Notes: generated by a model not told the origin, from the letters alone. A stretch of DNA of 64,000 nucleotides from Clostridium sp. C2-6-12 (GCF_009928485.1 NZ_JAABNP010000026.1:28770-92769); one strand, 5' to 3'; positions 34,834 to 44,271 are shown, numbered from the stretch's first letter. Numbers and translations are program-made.

Positions 34834-36954
34834 TTAGCTTACTTTCCATTCAAGAATTCCAGTTGAACTGCTTCCATTTGAAGTCATTTGAATTGCAATT
34901 GCATTTGTTGACACTGGAGTAAATGTAGTAGTGTTATATTTATTAATTTCTGTACCGTAACCTTTTGCATTTTTTACTTCTTGCCAAGCGCTTCCATCCC
35001 AATAAGATATTTTATATGAAGATGGGACATCTATGCCTTGTCCATCTTTAAACCAATAAACCTGACAGTTTGATATAGTTACATTATTATTAAAAAGATA
35101 TTGAACCCATTGTGTTCCAGTTTCTGGCCAATTTCCATATACAGCAGCACTTCTATCATTAGAACTTGTAGGATCAATGCCATCATTTAGTGCATTTATA
35201 CTTTCCCAAGATGATACATAAGAAGTAGAAGGAGTGGCTTGTCCAGCTATATTTTTACCTGTACTTGGTTTAGTAGGATCTGTAGTAGGGTCAGTTGTAC
35301 TTGAACCAGCTTTTCCTTGTACAAATGTCATTTGATTTCCTGATCTACTAATTTGCGATAATTTTAAACCTGAAGCTTGTCCATTCCACCACTTAGAATT
35401 TGGAGTGGTAGTATCTCCAAAGGAATCTTTATAGCCGCCTTTAAATAAATCACCACTGTCTCCGCCGTTTCTGTTTCTTTCCAAATCATATGCTCCATCA
35501 GCTTGTTCAAGTGATACCAAGAAGTGACTATTAGCTGTCATATTGTTTTTAGAATTATCACCTTTTTCATCTACATGCCAAATAGCTAGTCCATTATCAG
35601 GTACATCAGCGTATCTACCATTTCTTTGAATATTTTCAACTAAGAAATATTCGCTTGCTTTATTTCCTGACCATTTATATGAAGTTTGGTTTCCGTTTTG
35701 ATTAGCAGTAGCAGTAAATTTAGCACCGTCACCATATGTATTCATGTTTATTGGTGTATTCCAGCCTGATATAACATTTCTGCAATATGGATCAGGTGGA
35801 GCAGGATTCTTTGGATTTGCAGTACCACTCATAAGTCCATATGCACCAGCACCTTGTGAATCTCCATCATAATCGTATAAGTCAGGATATCCATATATCA
35901 TATGTCCACTTTCATGGCAAATAGTACTGATAGATAAATCATTTCCTATATCAGTCATTTCATATTTTTGTATTCTCATACCATTGAAGTTCTCTGATCC
36001 TCCATACCAAGCTTGGTGTGGCCATAATCCTTTTGCCCAGCCGGCATCAGCAGTACCTGCATAAAGAATATTAACAGCTTTAGCATAACCATTTGAATCT
36101 GTTGTTATTTTTGAAGCATCAAAGCCAGAAGATTTTAACCAATTAAAAACTTCTGCTACAAGTTCATTAGATTTTGCATAAGAACCAGTTTGTTCATAAA
36201 TATCATCATAATAAGATTTTTCGTGAGCTGCTGTATAGAAACCTATTATAGTATTTGTATAAGTAACTTTTCCACCAGATATATCATAGTAATAATCTCT
36301 TACAGATCCATTGTTATTAAAGCCAGTATATCCAACACCGTTTAAAAAGTCGTTTATTTTAGATTTAGGTATAGCACTTTTCACATCTGGGAAATCCACT
36401 AAAATTGTTAACCCATTTACAACATTAGAATTTGATGTGCTAATTTTTGACTCTGTTAATCCATTTATGTTTATATTATTTTCACTGCTAACCCCTTCAG
36501 GAGCTTTTAATAAATCATTTCCATGAAGTGAATTTCTTACTTTAGCAGCTTTACTCTTTATTGCCTGAGTTTTTATTTTTAAATGTTTTTGAAGACTTTT
36601 TTTAGTATTTTGTGTTTTATCAAGGCTATCAGTAGAGCTAACGATCTTCATGTCTCCATACTGATCATTTGCTTTATAAACTTCACCAGTAGAAACGTAA
36701 TCTGTTTCGTCTGCATTTAATTTTGCATAACATATCCAGCCTTCATTGTCACGACAAAGTGTATAACCATCTAAGCTTTCAACTTGCTGAAAATATTCAT
36801 CACCTGTGATTTTGACCTGAACCTTGCTTCCATCTGGCTGAATTAATTCATGTTTCTGATTGATATAAGGTGCAGCGTATGCTCCTACACTCATAGTTCC
36901 ACAAATAGTAGCTACTGCAGCAGTAGTAGTTAAAAATTTTGTTAATTTTCCCAT
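34834..36954 (-). CDS. secreted M6-family metalloprotease with C-terminal discoidin-like domain
   Basis: 706 residues. A signal peptide (hydrophobic ~7-25, ending AYAAP) is followed by a propeptide and the M6 (immune inhibitor A-like) catalytic domain with the zinc motif HESGHMIYG (HExxH) near residue 345 and the downstream YPDLYDYDG and GAYGLMSG. After a Thr/Pro linker (TTDPTTDPTKPS) the last ~135 residues form an F5/8 type C or CBM32-like domain (NIAGQATPSTSY, ending GILEWKVS) that probably binds a surface carbohydrate. It would be exported and act on extracellular protein. ATG follows GAGGAG. Confidence 0.9.
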   Translation of the reverse strand: MGKLTKFLTTTAAVATICGTMSVGAYAAPYINQKHELIQPDGSKVQVKITGDEYFQQVESLDGYTLCRDNEGWICYAKLNADETDYVSTGEVYKANDQYGDMKIVSSTDSLDKTQNTKKSLQKHLKIKTQAIKSKAAKVRNSLHGNDLLKAPEGVSSENNININGLTESKISTSNSNVVNGLTILVDFPDVKSAIPKSKINDFLNGVGYTGFNNNGSVRDYYYDISGGKVTYTNTIIGFYTAAHEKSYYDDIYEQTGSYAKSNELVAEVFNWLKSSGFDASKITTDSNGYAKAVNILYAGTADAGWAKGLWPHQAWYGGSENFNGMRIQKYEMTDIGNDLSISTICHESGHMIYGYPDLYDYDGDSQGAGAYGLMSGTANPKNPAPPDPYCRNVISGWNTPINMNTYGDGAKFTATANQNGNQTSYKWSGNKASEYFLVENIQRNGRYADVPDNGLAIWHVDEKGDNSKNNMTANSHFLVSLEQADGAYDLERNRNGGDSGDLFKGGYKDSFGDTTTPNSKWWNGQASGLKLSQISRSGNQMTFVQGKAGSSTTDPTTDPTKPSTGKNIAGQATPSTSYVSSWESINALNDGIDPTSSNDRSAAVYGNWPETGTQWVQYLFNNNVTISNCQVYWFKDGQGIDVPSSYKISYWDGSAWQEVKNAKGYGTEINKYNTTTFTPVSTNAIAIQMTSNGSSSTGILEWKVS

Positions 36955-37322
36955 TTATTAATACTCCTCATATTTTTACTTTTATAGATGCATTATTTTT
37001 CTAGAATAATATAATGCTCATTATATTAGTTGCGCAACAGCATTTATATTCTCATATTTTTTTTATAAAATAAATATCTTTTTCGTAAAACATCAATATT
37101 TAATAGTAAAAGCATATTTTATTACAAATTATTACAAATGTATTTTTCTATAGATAATTTAATGAAAATTACATAATCAATTACCACTTTAATGAGAAAT
37201 ACTGCATATACTTTAAATATTTATCCTAAATTATGGAGTAAATTATATAAAATTTGTAGAATATGAAATCTTATTATATAATGTTTTAGTTATTATATAA
37301 TATAAAAAGAGGAGATCTATAA
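36955..37322. other. intergenic region between divergent genes
   Basis: AT-rich region holding the promoters of the divergent M6 protease and SEC-C genes. The only marked element is a 10-base palindrome GTTGCGCAAC at 37029-37038. No ORF is supported. Confidence 0.5.
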
Positions 37323-39236
37323 GTGCAAGGGAAATGCTATTATTGTGGAAAAGAATTAACAGAGAGAACAATTAAAAGACATATGAAAAATTGCTTAGAA
37401 ATGAAAAAATTTATTGAAGATGAAATTCAAAACACTAAAGATGTAAGAGACCAATTTTTAATATCCATAAAAGATAAGAAGGATTTTAGCAAATACTGTG
37501 TGTATCTGTCTATAGATGCAGGGTTAAGCTTAGATCAGTTAGATAAATTTATAAGAGATATTTGGGTAGAATGCTGTGAACATTCGAGAGCCTTTTATAT
37601 TAATAAGAAGGAATATAGCAGCAATAGTGATAGACAATATGAAATGGATATTCATTTAAAAGATATATTAAGTGTTAATCAAAAGTTTGAGTATAAATAT
37701 GATTTTGATTTAACTACAAGTTTAGTTCTAGAAGTTGTGGATATGATTAAGGTCTCACAGGACTTTAATCATATAGAAATTATTGCAAGAAACAATGAAG
37801 AAAATGCTGGAACTACTGATTATTATAATTCTCCTAGAGATGGAATCTGTAAGTATAAAGGAAATAGGAATAGAGAAGTTCCATATTTACCTCAAAACAA
37901 TAGAAAATGTCATGATAATGAAAGTTTAAAAACTTCAAAACATAAGAATATATATAAAGAAGAGGAGGATGGTAATACTTTAACATATACTCAACAGCAT
38001 ATTGATGACTTTATCAATGAACACTCTAATTCAGATAATGGAAATTATGAAACAAAAAATCATGATATTGATAATAATATAGAACAAACTTCTGAAAAGA
38101 AAATCTCTAATGATAAAATTGAAGAAACTAATGAAACTGCTAATATATTTAAAGAAATGTTTCTAAAAGGAAAATACTCATATGATTTAAAAAAATTATT
38201 AGAAGCATATCCAGAAGAACAAATAAATTTATTAGCAGAAAATATTAATTTGATACTACCAGATAATTTAAGTAAAGCTTCAATGATTGAAAAATATTAT
38301 AGTGAATATGAAAACTATATGAAGGACATAATGCTATTACTTAACAATGAGATATATGAGATATTATATAAGTGTTTCAAGAATAACGGAATAATAAATA
38401 TTTTAGATAATAGAGTGAATTGGAATAAAAATACATATTCCTTCTTGATCAATAAAGGAATTATATTTCCAAGTGTAGAAAATAAGAAACCAATTTTTAT
38501 AATGCCAGAAAAGATGCAGAATATTGTAAAGCAAAGTGATACTTTAGAATTTAGAAGAATACTAAAAAAGAATAGTGAAATTATAAATATTTTTACTGGC
38601 ATGGTTCAAGTCTATGGTATTATACATGCAGAGCAAATTATGGATTTGATAAAAAGATACGTTACAGACATTGATGAAACAAAAATATTATCCGTTTTAG
38701 AGCAAAGCGTATTTTATAATGCAGATTACTATGGAATTTTAGACGAAAATAAAAAAATAATATTTATTAATAATAAGATAGAAAATTATAAGGAAATATT
38801 AAATCAATTAGATAAAGCTTTAGATTATAAAGTGTTTAACAAGCAGGAATTAATTTCAACAATTAGAGAAGATCATCTTAAAAATAGTAGCGTTGGTAAG
38901 AGATATATTAAAGAATTTGTATCAATGTTTGTAATGAATAAAGATGATATAGTTGAAAATATGAAAATGTTGGCTTTACAAGCTCAATTTAGAGATAATG
39001 AAGAAATAGTTAAGGATATAATAAATGGAGTGGATTCAGATCTAGATCCATATAACGAAGTTAGAATAAGTAATATGCTTAATAAGTTTATCAAAAATAT
39101 TCCATTATGGAAATACAAAGGTGCAACAATAAATGAAATAGAAGGTAGCAAAGAGACTGTAGTTCAACAAAAGATTAGTAGAAATGATCCATGTCCATGT
39201 GGAAGTGGAAAGAAATATAAAAAGTGTTGTGGCTAA
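37323..39236 (+). CDS. zinc-finger / PRiA4-like / SEC-C multidomain protein
   Basis: 637 residues. The N-terminus CYYCGKELTERTIKRHMKNC is a C2HC-type zinc finger. Residues ~60-150 resemble the plasmid pRiA4b ORF-3 family (LDQLDKFIRDIWVECCEHS, then FEYKYDFDLTTSLVLEV). A low-complexity linker (~190-285) leads to a helical region and the C-terminal SEC-C zinc motif RNDPCPCGSGKKYKKCCG. SEC-C motifs mediate zinc-dependent protein contacts, as in SecA. Start is GTG behind GAGGAG. The combination suggests an adaptor; the partner is unknown. Confidence 0.8.
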   Translation: MQGKCYYCGKELTERTIKRHMKNCLEMKKFIEDEIQNTKDVRDQFLISIKDKKDFSKYCVYLSIDAGLSLDQLDKFIRDIWVECCEHSRAFYINKKEYSSNSDRQYEMDIHLKDILSVNQKFEYKYDFDLTTSLVLEVVDMIKVSQDFNHIEIIARNNEENAGTTDYYNSPRDGICKYKGNRNREVPYLPQNNRKCHDNESLKTSKHKNIYKEEEDGNTLTYTQQHIDDFINEHSNSDNGNYETKNHDIDNNIEQTSEKKISNDKIEETNETANIFKEMFLKGKYSYDLKKLLEAYPEEQINLLAENINLILPDNLSKASMIEKYYSEYENYMKDIMLLLNNEIYEILYKCFKNNGIINILDNRVNWNKNTYSFLINKGIIFPSVENKKPIFIMPEKMQNIVKQSDTLEFRRILKKNSEIINIFTGMVQVYGIIHAEQIMDLIKRYVTDIDETKILSVLEQSVFYNADYYGILDENKKIIFINNKIENYKEILNQLDKALDYKVFNKQELISTIREDHLKNSSVGKRYIKEFVSMFVMNKDDIVENMKMLALQAQFRDNEEIVKDIINGVDSDLDPYNEVRISNMLNKFIKNIPLWKYKGATINEIEGSKETVVQQKISRNDPCPCGSGKKYKKCCG

Positions 39237-39252
39237 AAAGGAGTAATTTTTT

Positions 39253-39546
39253 ATGACTTTAAAACTTTTTACTATGGAAATAATAGATGAAAATAATGAT
39301 ACATATAAAATTAAGATAGATAATTATATTGAAAGTGCTTTTATAGAATTTAATCCTTTAAAAAAAGAATTGAACTTTATAAGTGATAATGATTTAACTA
39401 AATATCTTAAAAGCAATGAGTATCAAGTTAGAAAAATGCTGCATAATAAACGAAGAAACACATATTATGTAGGTTTTAAGGTAAAATTTGTTTTAAGTCA
39501 TGGAAAAGATGTTGCTAGAATGGCTGCCTATCTGGAAATTAAATAA
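39253..39546 (+). CDS. unknown 97-residue protein, possibly with replaced C-terminus
   Basis: ATG follows AAAAGGAGTAA 16 bases after the SEC-C gene, so it is probably co-transcribed. The product is mixed alpha/beta with no recognised motif (MTLKLFTMEIIDENNDTYKI at the start). Its last ~15 codons overlap, in another frame, the start of RNase H homology at 39506, suggesting that a deletion joined this gene to an RNase H remnant and that the original C-terminus has been lost. Confidence 0.5.
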   Translation: MTLKLFTMEIIDENNDTYKIKIDNYIESAFIEFNPLKKELNFISDNDLTKYLKSNEYQVRKMLHNKRRNTYYVGFKVKFVLSHGKDVARMAAYLEIK

Positions 39547-39718
39547 TTTTAAAACTATTAATGGGGAATCACCTAAAAATCTTGAAAAGTGGCTTATGTT
39601 TGATGGATTGTGCAATGGTAAATATATTGAATTTCAGTGGGTAAAGGGACATTCTAATCACTTTGAAAATTCCCTTTGTGATATTTATGCAAAAGAGACA
39701 GCGAAAAAATTGTTATAA
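39506..39718 (+). pseudogene. ribonuclease HI C-terminal remnant
   Basis: The frame reads LEWLPIWKLNNFKTINGE, matching the RNase HI 'WL.NWKKNN.K' helix, and then IEFQWVKGHSNHFENSLCD, matching its VKGHxGxxxNxxxD catalytic region. The N-terminal ~80 residues, with the first two catalytic acids, are missing. An in-frame ATG at 39500 could allow translation of 72 residues, but an active RNase H is not possible. A terminator follows. Confidence 0.7.
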
Positions 39719-39727
39719 AATAAAGTT

Positions 39728-39766
39728 AACCTAAGATTGAAAGTAAAAGTCTTAGGTTATTTTATT
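39728..39766 (+). terminator. rho-independent terminator
   Basis: AACCTAAGA pairs with TCTTAGGTT, followed by ATTTTATTT. It ends the SEC-C/RNase H-remnant transcript immediately before the MarR promoter. Confidence 0.75.
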
Positions 39767-39774
39767 TGATAAAG

Positions 39775-39820
39775 GTTGACTAGTCAACAATAAATTAATA
39801 TAATATTGTTGACTAGTCAA
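39775..39820. promoter_or_regulatory. twin MarR operators
   Basis: The palindrome TTGACTAGTCAA occurs twice, at 39776-39787 and 39809-39820, with centres 33 bases apart (about three helical turns). The first covers the -35 box and the second the predicted transcription start, so a bound regulator would block the promoter. The following MarR gene is the natural candidate. The leader beyond (39821-39979) contains two hairpins, GAGACTA/TAGTCTC near 39880 and ACTTCAT/ATGAAGT near 39920-39953. Confidence 0.75.
39776..39804 (+). promoter_or_regulatory. sigma-A promoter of marR-exporter operon
   Basis: A -35 TTGACT (39776-39781) and -10 TATAAT (39799-39804) are separated by exactly 17 bases, an almost perfect vegetative promoter, facing the MarR gene at 39980. 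Transcription should start near 39811. Confidence 0.75.
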
Positions 39821-39979
39821 TTAAATTTGAAGTATAAGGAAAAATTATATTTTGATTTATCTGCTTTTAGTTTGCGAGAGACTAATATAGTCTCTTTAAA
39901 GTATTGATTAGAGTAAAAACTTCATAAAATAAAATTAAAGTTTTATCATGAAGTTTAAAATTGATGGGAGGAAAATTTG

Positions 39980-40432
39980 GTGAAAACAGAAAGCATTCCT
40001 TTTATAATGCTAAATAGTAAGATTTTTAGAAATACACAAATTTTTTTAGATAAGATTTTAAAAAAATATGAATTGAGTAGTGGTTCTATTCCTTATATAT
40101 TTATTTTAGAAAAAAACCAAGGTATTACCCAAATTAAATTGAGCAGAGAAGTAGGCAATGACAAGGCTATGTCAGCAAGAACAATTACTAAGCTTATAGA
40201 ATCAGGTTTTGTTTATAAAAAGCAGGATGAAAAAGACTGTAGAGCTTATAACTTGTATATAACAGAAAAAGCTAAAGAACTTATACCTAAAATTAGAGAG
40301 GAAATTCATGGTATTGTTGATTTGATTACGGAAGATTTGACTGAAGAGGAAAAAATGATTACATCAAAATCTTTATTTAAGATTCTAGAAAAAACTCAGA
40401 AATTAAAGAGTGAAGAATGTAGTCATAAATAA
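39980..40432 (+). CDS. MarR-family transcriptional regulator
   Basis: 150 residues. The winged helix is visible: QGITQIKLSREVGNDKA (recognition part) followed by ARTITKLIESGFVYKK and the wing DEKDCRAYNLYITEKAKEL. GTG 39980 lies 8 bases after GGGAGG; TTG 39977 is an alternative. The promoter upstream carries two copies of a perfect palindrome that it probably binds, giving autoregulation together with the exporter gene 32 bases downstream. The inducer is likely an antimicrobial or aromatic compound. Confidence 0.88.
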   Translation: MKTESIPFIMLNSKIFRNTQIFLDKILKKYELSSGSIPYIFILEKNQGITQIKLSREVGNDKAMSARTITKLIESGFVYKKQDEKDCRAYNLYITEKAKELIPKIREEIHGIVDLITEDLTEEEKMITSKSLFKILEKTQKLKSEECSHK

Positions 40433-40464
40433 TACAAGATTAGTTATTTATTATGGAGGGAATT

Positions 40465-41922
40465 ATGGATATAAATATTGAAAGCAAAAAACAAAGGAGT
40501 AAAGAAATAATGAATACTGAAAATAATAAAAGCAAGTGGACTGTATTGATTATAGTACTAATGTCTACTTTTATGTCCACTTTAGATGGGAGTATTGTAA
40601 ATGTTGCGCTTCCTAAAATGGCAGATGCTTTAAATGTAACAACTTCAAGAATTCAATTGGTAGTAACAAGTTATTTAATTGTTATAGCTGGTACGGTATT
40701 AATTTTTGGAAGGCTTGGAGATATGCTTGGAAAAGCTAAGATGTTTAAGTTTGGAATAGGCCTATTTACCTTTGGATCTTTTTTATGTGGTATAACAAGT
40801 TCTTTTCCAATATTAATTGTAGCTAGAGTTGTACAAGCTATAGGAGCTGCAGGGACAATGGCTAATAATCAAGGTATTATTACAGAAACCTTTCCACCGA
40901 GTGAAAGAGGGAAGGCACTGGGCTTTTTAGGAACTTCTGTTGCGTTAGGAGCATTGGTAGGACCAGGACTGGGTGGAATTATAGTAGGTGCTGCTAGTTG
41001 GGAATTTATATTTTTAATAAATATTCCAATTGGTATTATTGCGTTATTTTATGGGAATAAGCTGTTACCTAAGGGGCATAAAGGAGAGAAGGGGAAACTT
41101 GATACTCTTGGAGCTGTACTGTTTATGCTTGCTATAGTTCCGCTTTTTATGGCGTTAGATGAAGGCTTGAACCTTGGATTTACAAATCCAATAATTTTAT
41201 TAGGTTTTGCAGTAGCTATTATTTCCTTTACTATATTTATTATTGTAGAAAAGAAAAAGGAAAGTCCTCTATTACAGTTAGATATATTTAGTAATAAATT
41301 ATTTTCATTAAGTATATTTTGTGCCTTTATAACATTTATAGCTATATTCTGTAATAATATTATTTTACCTTTTTATCTTCAGGATGTAATGAGTTATTCA
41401 CCGCAGCATACTGGACTTATACTTATGGTTTATCCATTATTATTAACTATTGCTGCACCTGTTAGTGGAACTTTATCAGATAAAATAGGTTCGGAAATTT
41501 TAACTTTTGTAGGATTATTACTTATAAGCTTTGGATTATTTTTAATGTCAACTTTAAACATAGATTCTAATGTACTAATTATGTTAGTATTTATTGCAAT
41601 TATGTCAATTGGAATGGGATTATTTCAATCTCCGAATAATTCATTAATAATGTCAACTGTGTCAAAGGATAAGCTTGGCATTGCAGGAAGTGTAAATGCT
41701 CTTGTAAGGAATTTAGGTATGGTATGTGGAATAGCTTTAGCTACAACGCTTTTATATACTATGATGAGTTTTAAAATTGGAGAACGTGTTATAGATTACG
41801 TTCCAGGCAGAAGTGATGCGTTTATTTATGGTATGAAAACTGTATATATAACTGCCGCTATAATAAGCTTTGTTGGAGCTTTATTAACATTATACCGATT
41901 GACTAGAAAGAAAACTAATTAA
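40465..41922 (+). CDS. DHA2-family (EmrB/QacA-like) multidrug exporter
   Basis: 485 residues with 14 predicted membrane segments, the DHA2 subfamily layout of the major facilitator superfamily. The signature motif in the first helices (STLDGSIVNVALPKMADAL) and motif A (GRLGDMLGKAKMF) are present, as is motif C (ALVGPGLGGIIVG). It should export drugs in exchange for protons. ATG 40465 follows GGAGGGAATT; ATG 40510, preceded by AAAGGAG, is a possible alternative. It shares the MarR-controlled promoter. Confidence 0.9.
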   Translation: MDINIESKKQRSKEIMNTENNKSKWTVLIIVLMSTFMSTLDGSIVNVALPKMADALNVTTSRIQLVVTSYLIVIAGTVLIFGRLGDMLGKAKMFKFGIGLFTFGSFLCGITSSFPILIVARVVQAIGAAGTMANNQGIITETFPPSERGKALGFLGTSVALGALVGPGLGGIIVGAASWEFIFLINIPIGIIALFYGNKLLPKGHKGEKGKLDTLGAVLFMLAIVPLFMALDEGLNLGFTNPIILLGFAVAIISFTIFIIVEKKKESPLLQLDIFSNKLFSLSIFCAFITFIAIFCNNIILPFYLQDVMSYSPQHTGLILMVYPLLLTIAAPVSGTLSDKIGSEILTFVGLLLISFGLFLMSTLNIDSNVLIMLVFIAIMSIGMGLFQSPNNSLIMSTVSKDKLGIAGSVNALVRNLGMVCGIALATTLLYTMMSFKIGERVIDYVPGRSDAFIYGMKTVYITAAIISFVGALLTLYRLTRKKTN

Positions 41923-41952
41923 AATAAATTTCAATAATAAGAAATATAAAAT

Positions 41953-41981
41953 AAAAAACGAGTGGTCTTACTCGTTTTTTT
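41953..41981 (+). terminator. rho-independent terminator
   Basis: AAAAAACGAGT pairs with ACTCGTTTTTT across six bases and continues in T. It ends the marR-exporter operon. Confidence 0.88.
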
Positions 41982-42061
41982 ATTTTATATTAAATTTTAA
42001 ATTAGCTTCCATAGTATATTAGGATAATCCTTATATAGTCTTATGTTATTAAATAGTATTT

Positions 42062-42226
42062 TTATTTTTCATATCTATAATATTCACCGTATCCATCATT
42101 ATATAATGTTTTCTTAGAAGTTTGAGTTATACGAACATAAGCATATTCAGGAGCTTTATACCCTGGACCAAAGATTAAAAGGTCGATAACTTTCTTAGCA
42201 AAAGCTTTAACAAATAATTTATTCAT
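42062..42226 (-). CDS. 54-residue small protein, unknown
   Basis: On the minus strand ATG 42226 lies behind AGGAGTGATGTTAA. The product begins MNKLFVKAFAKKVIDLLIFG, an amphipathic, membrane-binding-like basic helix, then PGYKAPEYAYVRITQTSKK and a Tyr-rich C-terminus (YGEYYRYEK). Codon use looks coding and the ribosome binding site is strong. I do not recognise a family. It stands alone between two plus-strand units. Confidence 0.6.
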   Translation of the reverse strand: MNKLFVKAFAKKVIDLLIFGPGYKAPEYAYVRITQTSKKTLYNDGYGEYYRYEK

Positions 42227-42624
42227 TTAACATCACTCCTTACTTGTATGTTTATATTTATTATATTAGAAAATTTTGAAAAATGCAACAATTATCAAAG
42301 AATAATCATTATTATGTAAAAGAAATCTTGAAATTCATTTTGTGGGAGTATAATATAAAAGTTCTAATTTGATGAAAAATACTTTTATATTTTTATTTAT
42401 TATATGTTCAATATTATTTTGACTTACATTAGAGTAAGGGGAAATGATATTTTACATTATAAGGTTTTATATGAATAATATAACTCAATGTCCATAGTTA
42501 AATCATTGTTTACAAATAGAGACGATTATATAATTTAAAAGAATAGCATTACTGACAAAAATGTTCTTAATTATAGGAGATCAGTATGCACTAACTAATG
42601 ATAAGCAAAAGGAGAACGATTTCT
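42227..42624. other. intergenic region before lysozyme gene
   Basis: AT-rich, containing the divergent promoters of the 54-residue gene and the lysozyme gene. No ORF, repeat or riboswitch-like structure is recognised. Confidence 0.4.
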
Positions 42625-44142
42625 GTGAATATTAAGAAAAAACTTACTTCATTATTTGTAATGGCTACAATTATGCTCGGGTTTGGACAAGGTATAATTG
42701 TACAAGCTAAAGGTGTAACAGCTGATTCTACAACTACATCAGCATCAGCGCAATTTACAAGCGTATCAGGAATAAATAGTACATCAGGTGATTCAGCAGC
42801 AGCTTCAAACCTAGATAATACAACTAGTACTAAATTTGAGGCAGTAAATCAAAGTCCAAATCCAGGTACACCTGAAAACAAGCCAGATCCTTTAAAGGCA
42901 ATAAGTGAATATGACAGTCAAACTGTAAATGCTACTGAAAATGGCAGCGCAAATATAACCTCTTCTATTGGCTGGAAGAAAGTAAATGGATATTGGTATT
43001 ACTATAAATCTGATAATACAAAGGCAATTGGATGGATTAAACCAGATGGGAATTGGTATTACTTGTACTCTAATGGTCAAATGGCAACAGGTTGGTTAAA
43101 AGCTATCAGCGGTACTTGGTATTACTTGGATAATTCGGGCAGCATGGTTAAAGGATGGAGGCAGATAAATAATATCTGGTATTTCTTTAAAAATTCAGGT
43201 GAAATGATAACAGATATAAATGTTATCGATAAGGAAACTTATCTTTTTAATAACAGTGGTGCAATGGTAAAAGGTTGGGCTGAGTTAAATAACTATTGGT
43301 ATTATTTTAATAATGGCGGAAATATGGCAAAAGGGTGGGTTTATAATAATGCCTGGTATTATTTATATGATTCAGGGGCAATGGCTAAAGGTTGGATTAA
43401 TTTAAATGGAATTTGGTATTACTTAAAAACTAATGGAGCTATGGCAACAGGTTGGGTAAATTCTGGTGGTGATTATTATTACTTAGACACAAATTCAGGA
43501 AGATTGAAAACCAATACTGTAGCAGGCGGTTATGAAATTGGTCTAGATGGAAAGAGATTAGGAGCAGTTAGTAAATTTAAAGGAATAGATATAAGTCACT
43601 ATAATGGAAATATTAATTTTGCTAAAGTAAAAGCAGCAGGCATACAAGTTGTATACATAAAAGCAACAGAAGGAACTACATATGTAGATAATTATTTGTC
43701 GACTCATTATAATGGTGCTAAAAGCGCTGGTTTAAAAACAGGTTTTTATCATTTTTTAGTAGGGACAAGCTCTCCTGAAACTCAAGCACGTAATTTTTAT
43801 AATAATATAAAAGATAAACAAAGTGATTTAAAGCCAGTTTTAGATGTGGAAAAAAGTGATTTTAATGTTATGGATTATACTTTAAGATTTATTGCTGAAT
43901 TTAATAAATTGAGCAATATGGAGCTTTGTATATATACATATTCAAATTTTATACCAAATTTAGATAGCCGATTAACATCATATTCTCTATGGGAAGCAAA
44001 TTATTCTAGAAAAATTGAGAATTTGCCAGCCAACAATATATGGACATCAAGAGCAGGACATCAATATACAGATAAAGGTGTTGTTGATGGTATATATGGT
44101 GGAGTAGATTTAAATGAATTTACATCAGATATTTTTAGATAG
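42625..44142 (+). CDS. secreted GH25 lysozyme with cell-wall-binding repeats
   Basis: 505 residues from GTG 42625, about 10 bases after AAAGGAGA; the ATG at 42598 is in frame but lies upstream of that site. A signal peptide (KKKLTSLFVMATIMLGFGQG, cleavage near VQAKG) is followed by a Ser/Thr-rich stretch, seven to eight choline-binding-type repeats (pattern GWxxxxGxWYYLxxxGxMxxG, residues ~115-300) and a C-terminal glycoside hydrolase 25 domain (~315-505) with GIDISHYNG and the catalytic DVE in KPVLDVEKS. It should cleave peptidoglycan at the cell surface. Could be autolytic or interbacterial. Confidence 0.92.
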   Translation: MNIKKKLTSLFVMATIMLGFGQGIIVQAKGVTADSTTTSASAQFTSVSGINSTSGDSAAASNLDNTTSTKFEAVNQSPNPGTPENKPDPLKAISEYDSQTVNATENGSANITSSIGWKKVNGYWYYYKSDNTKAIGWIKPDGNWYYLYSNGQMATGWLKAISGTWYYLDNSGSMVKGWRQINNIWYFFKNSGEMITDINVIDKETYLFNNSGAMVKGWAELNNYWYYFNNGGNMAKGWVYNNAWYYLYDSGAMAKGWINLNGIWYYLKTNGAMATGWVNSGGDYYYLDTNSGRLKTNTVAGGYEIGLDGKRLGAVSKFKGIDISHYNGNINFAKVKAAGIQVVYIKATEGTTYVDNYLSTHYNGAKSAGLKTGFYHFLVGTSSPETQARNFYNNIKDKQSDLKPVLDVEKSDFNVMDYTLRFIAEFNKLSNMELCIYTYSNFIPNLDSRLTSYSLWEANYSRKIENLPANNIWTSRAGHQYTDKGVVDGIYGGVDLNEFTSDIFR

Positions 44143-44208
44143 ATTATATAATATTTATGTTTATTACTTATAGAGTATATCATATTAAAGTATGCAGAAT
44201 AAGTAAGT

Positions 44209-44271
44209 GCAATAAAGATTAAGAATGCTAGTGCTGGCTAAATAGGACCTGTTGCAATAGTAGAAGAATAA
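44209..44271 (+). pseudogene. cyclase-family C-terminal remnant (copy 1)
   Basis: The frame IKIKNASAG, then a TAA, then IGPVAIVEE resembles the C-terminal strand of clostridial cyclase-family (kynurenine-formamidase-like) proteins, with an in-frame stop at the conserved Trp position. The same segment appears as a longer remnant at 50101-50283. Confidence 0.45.

Noticed and set aside
37029..37038. GTTGCGCAAC palindrome
   Set aside because: Single short palindrome with no matching regulator or second copy, so no function is assigned.
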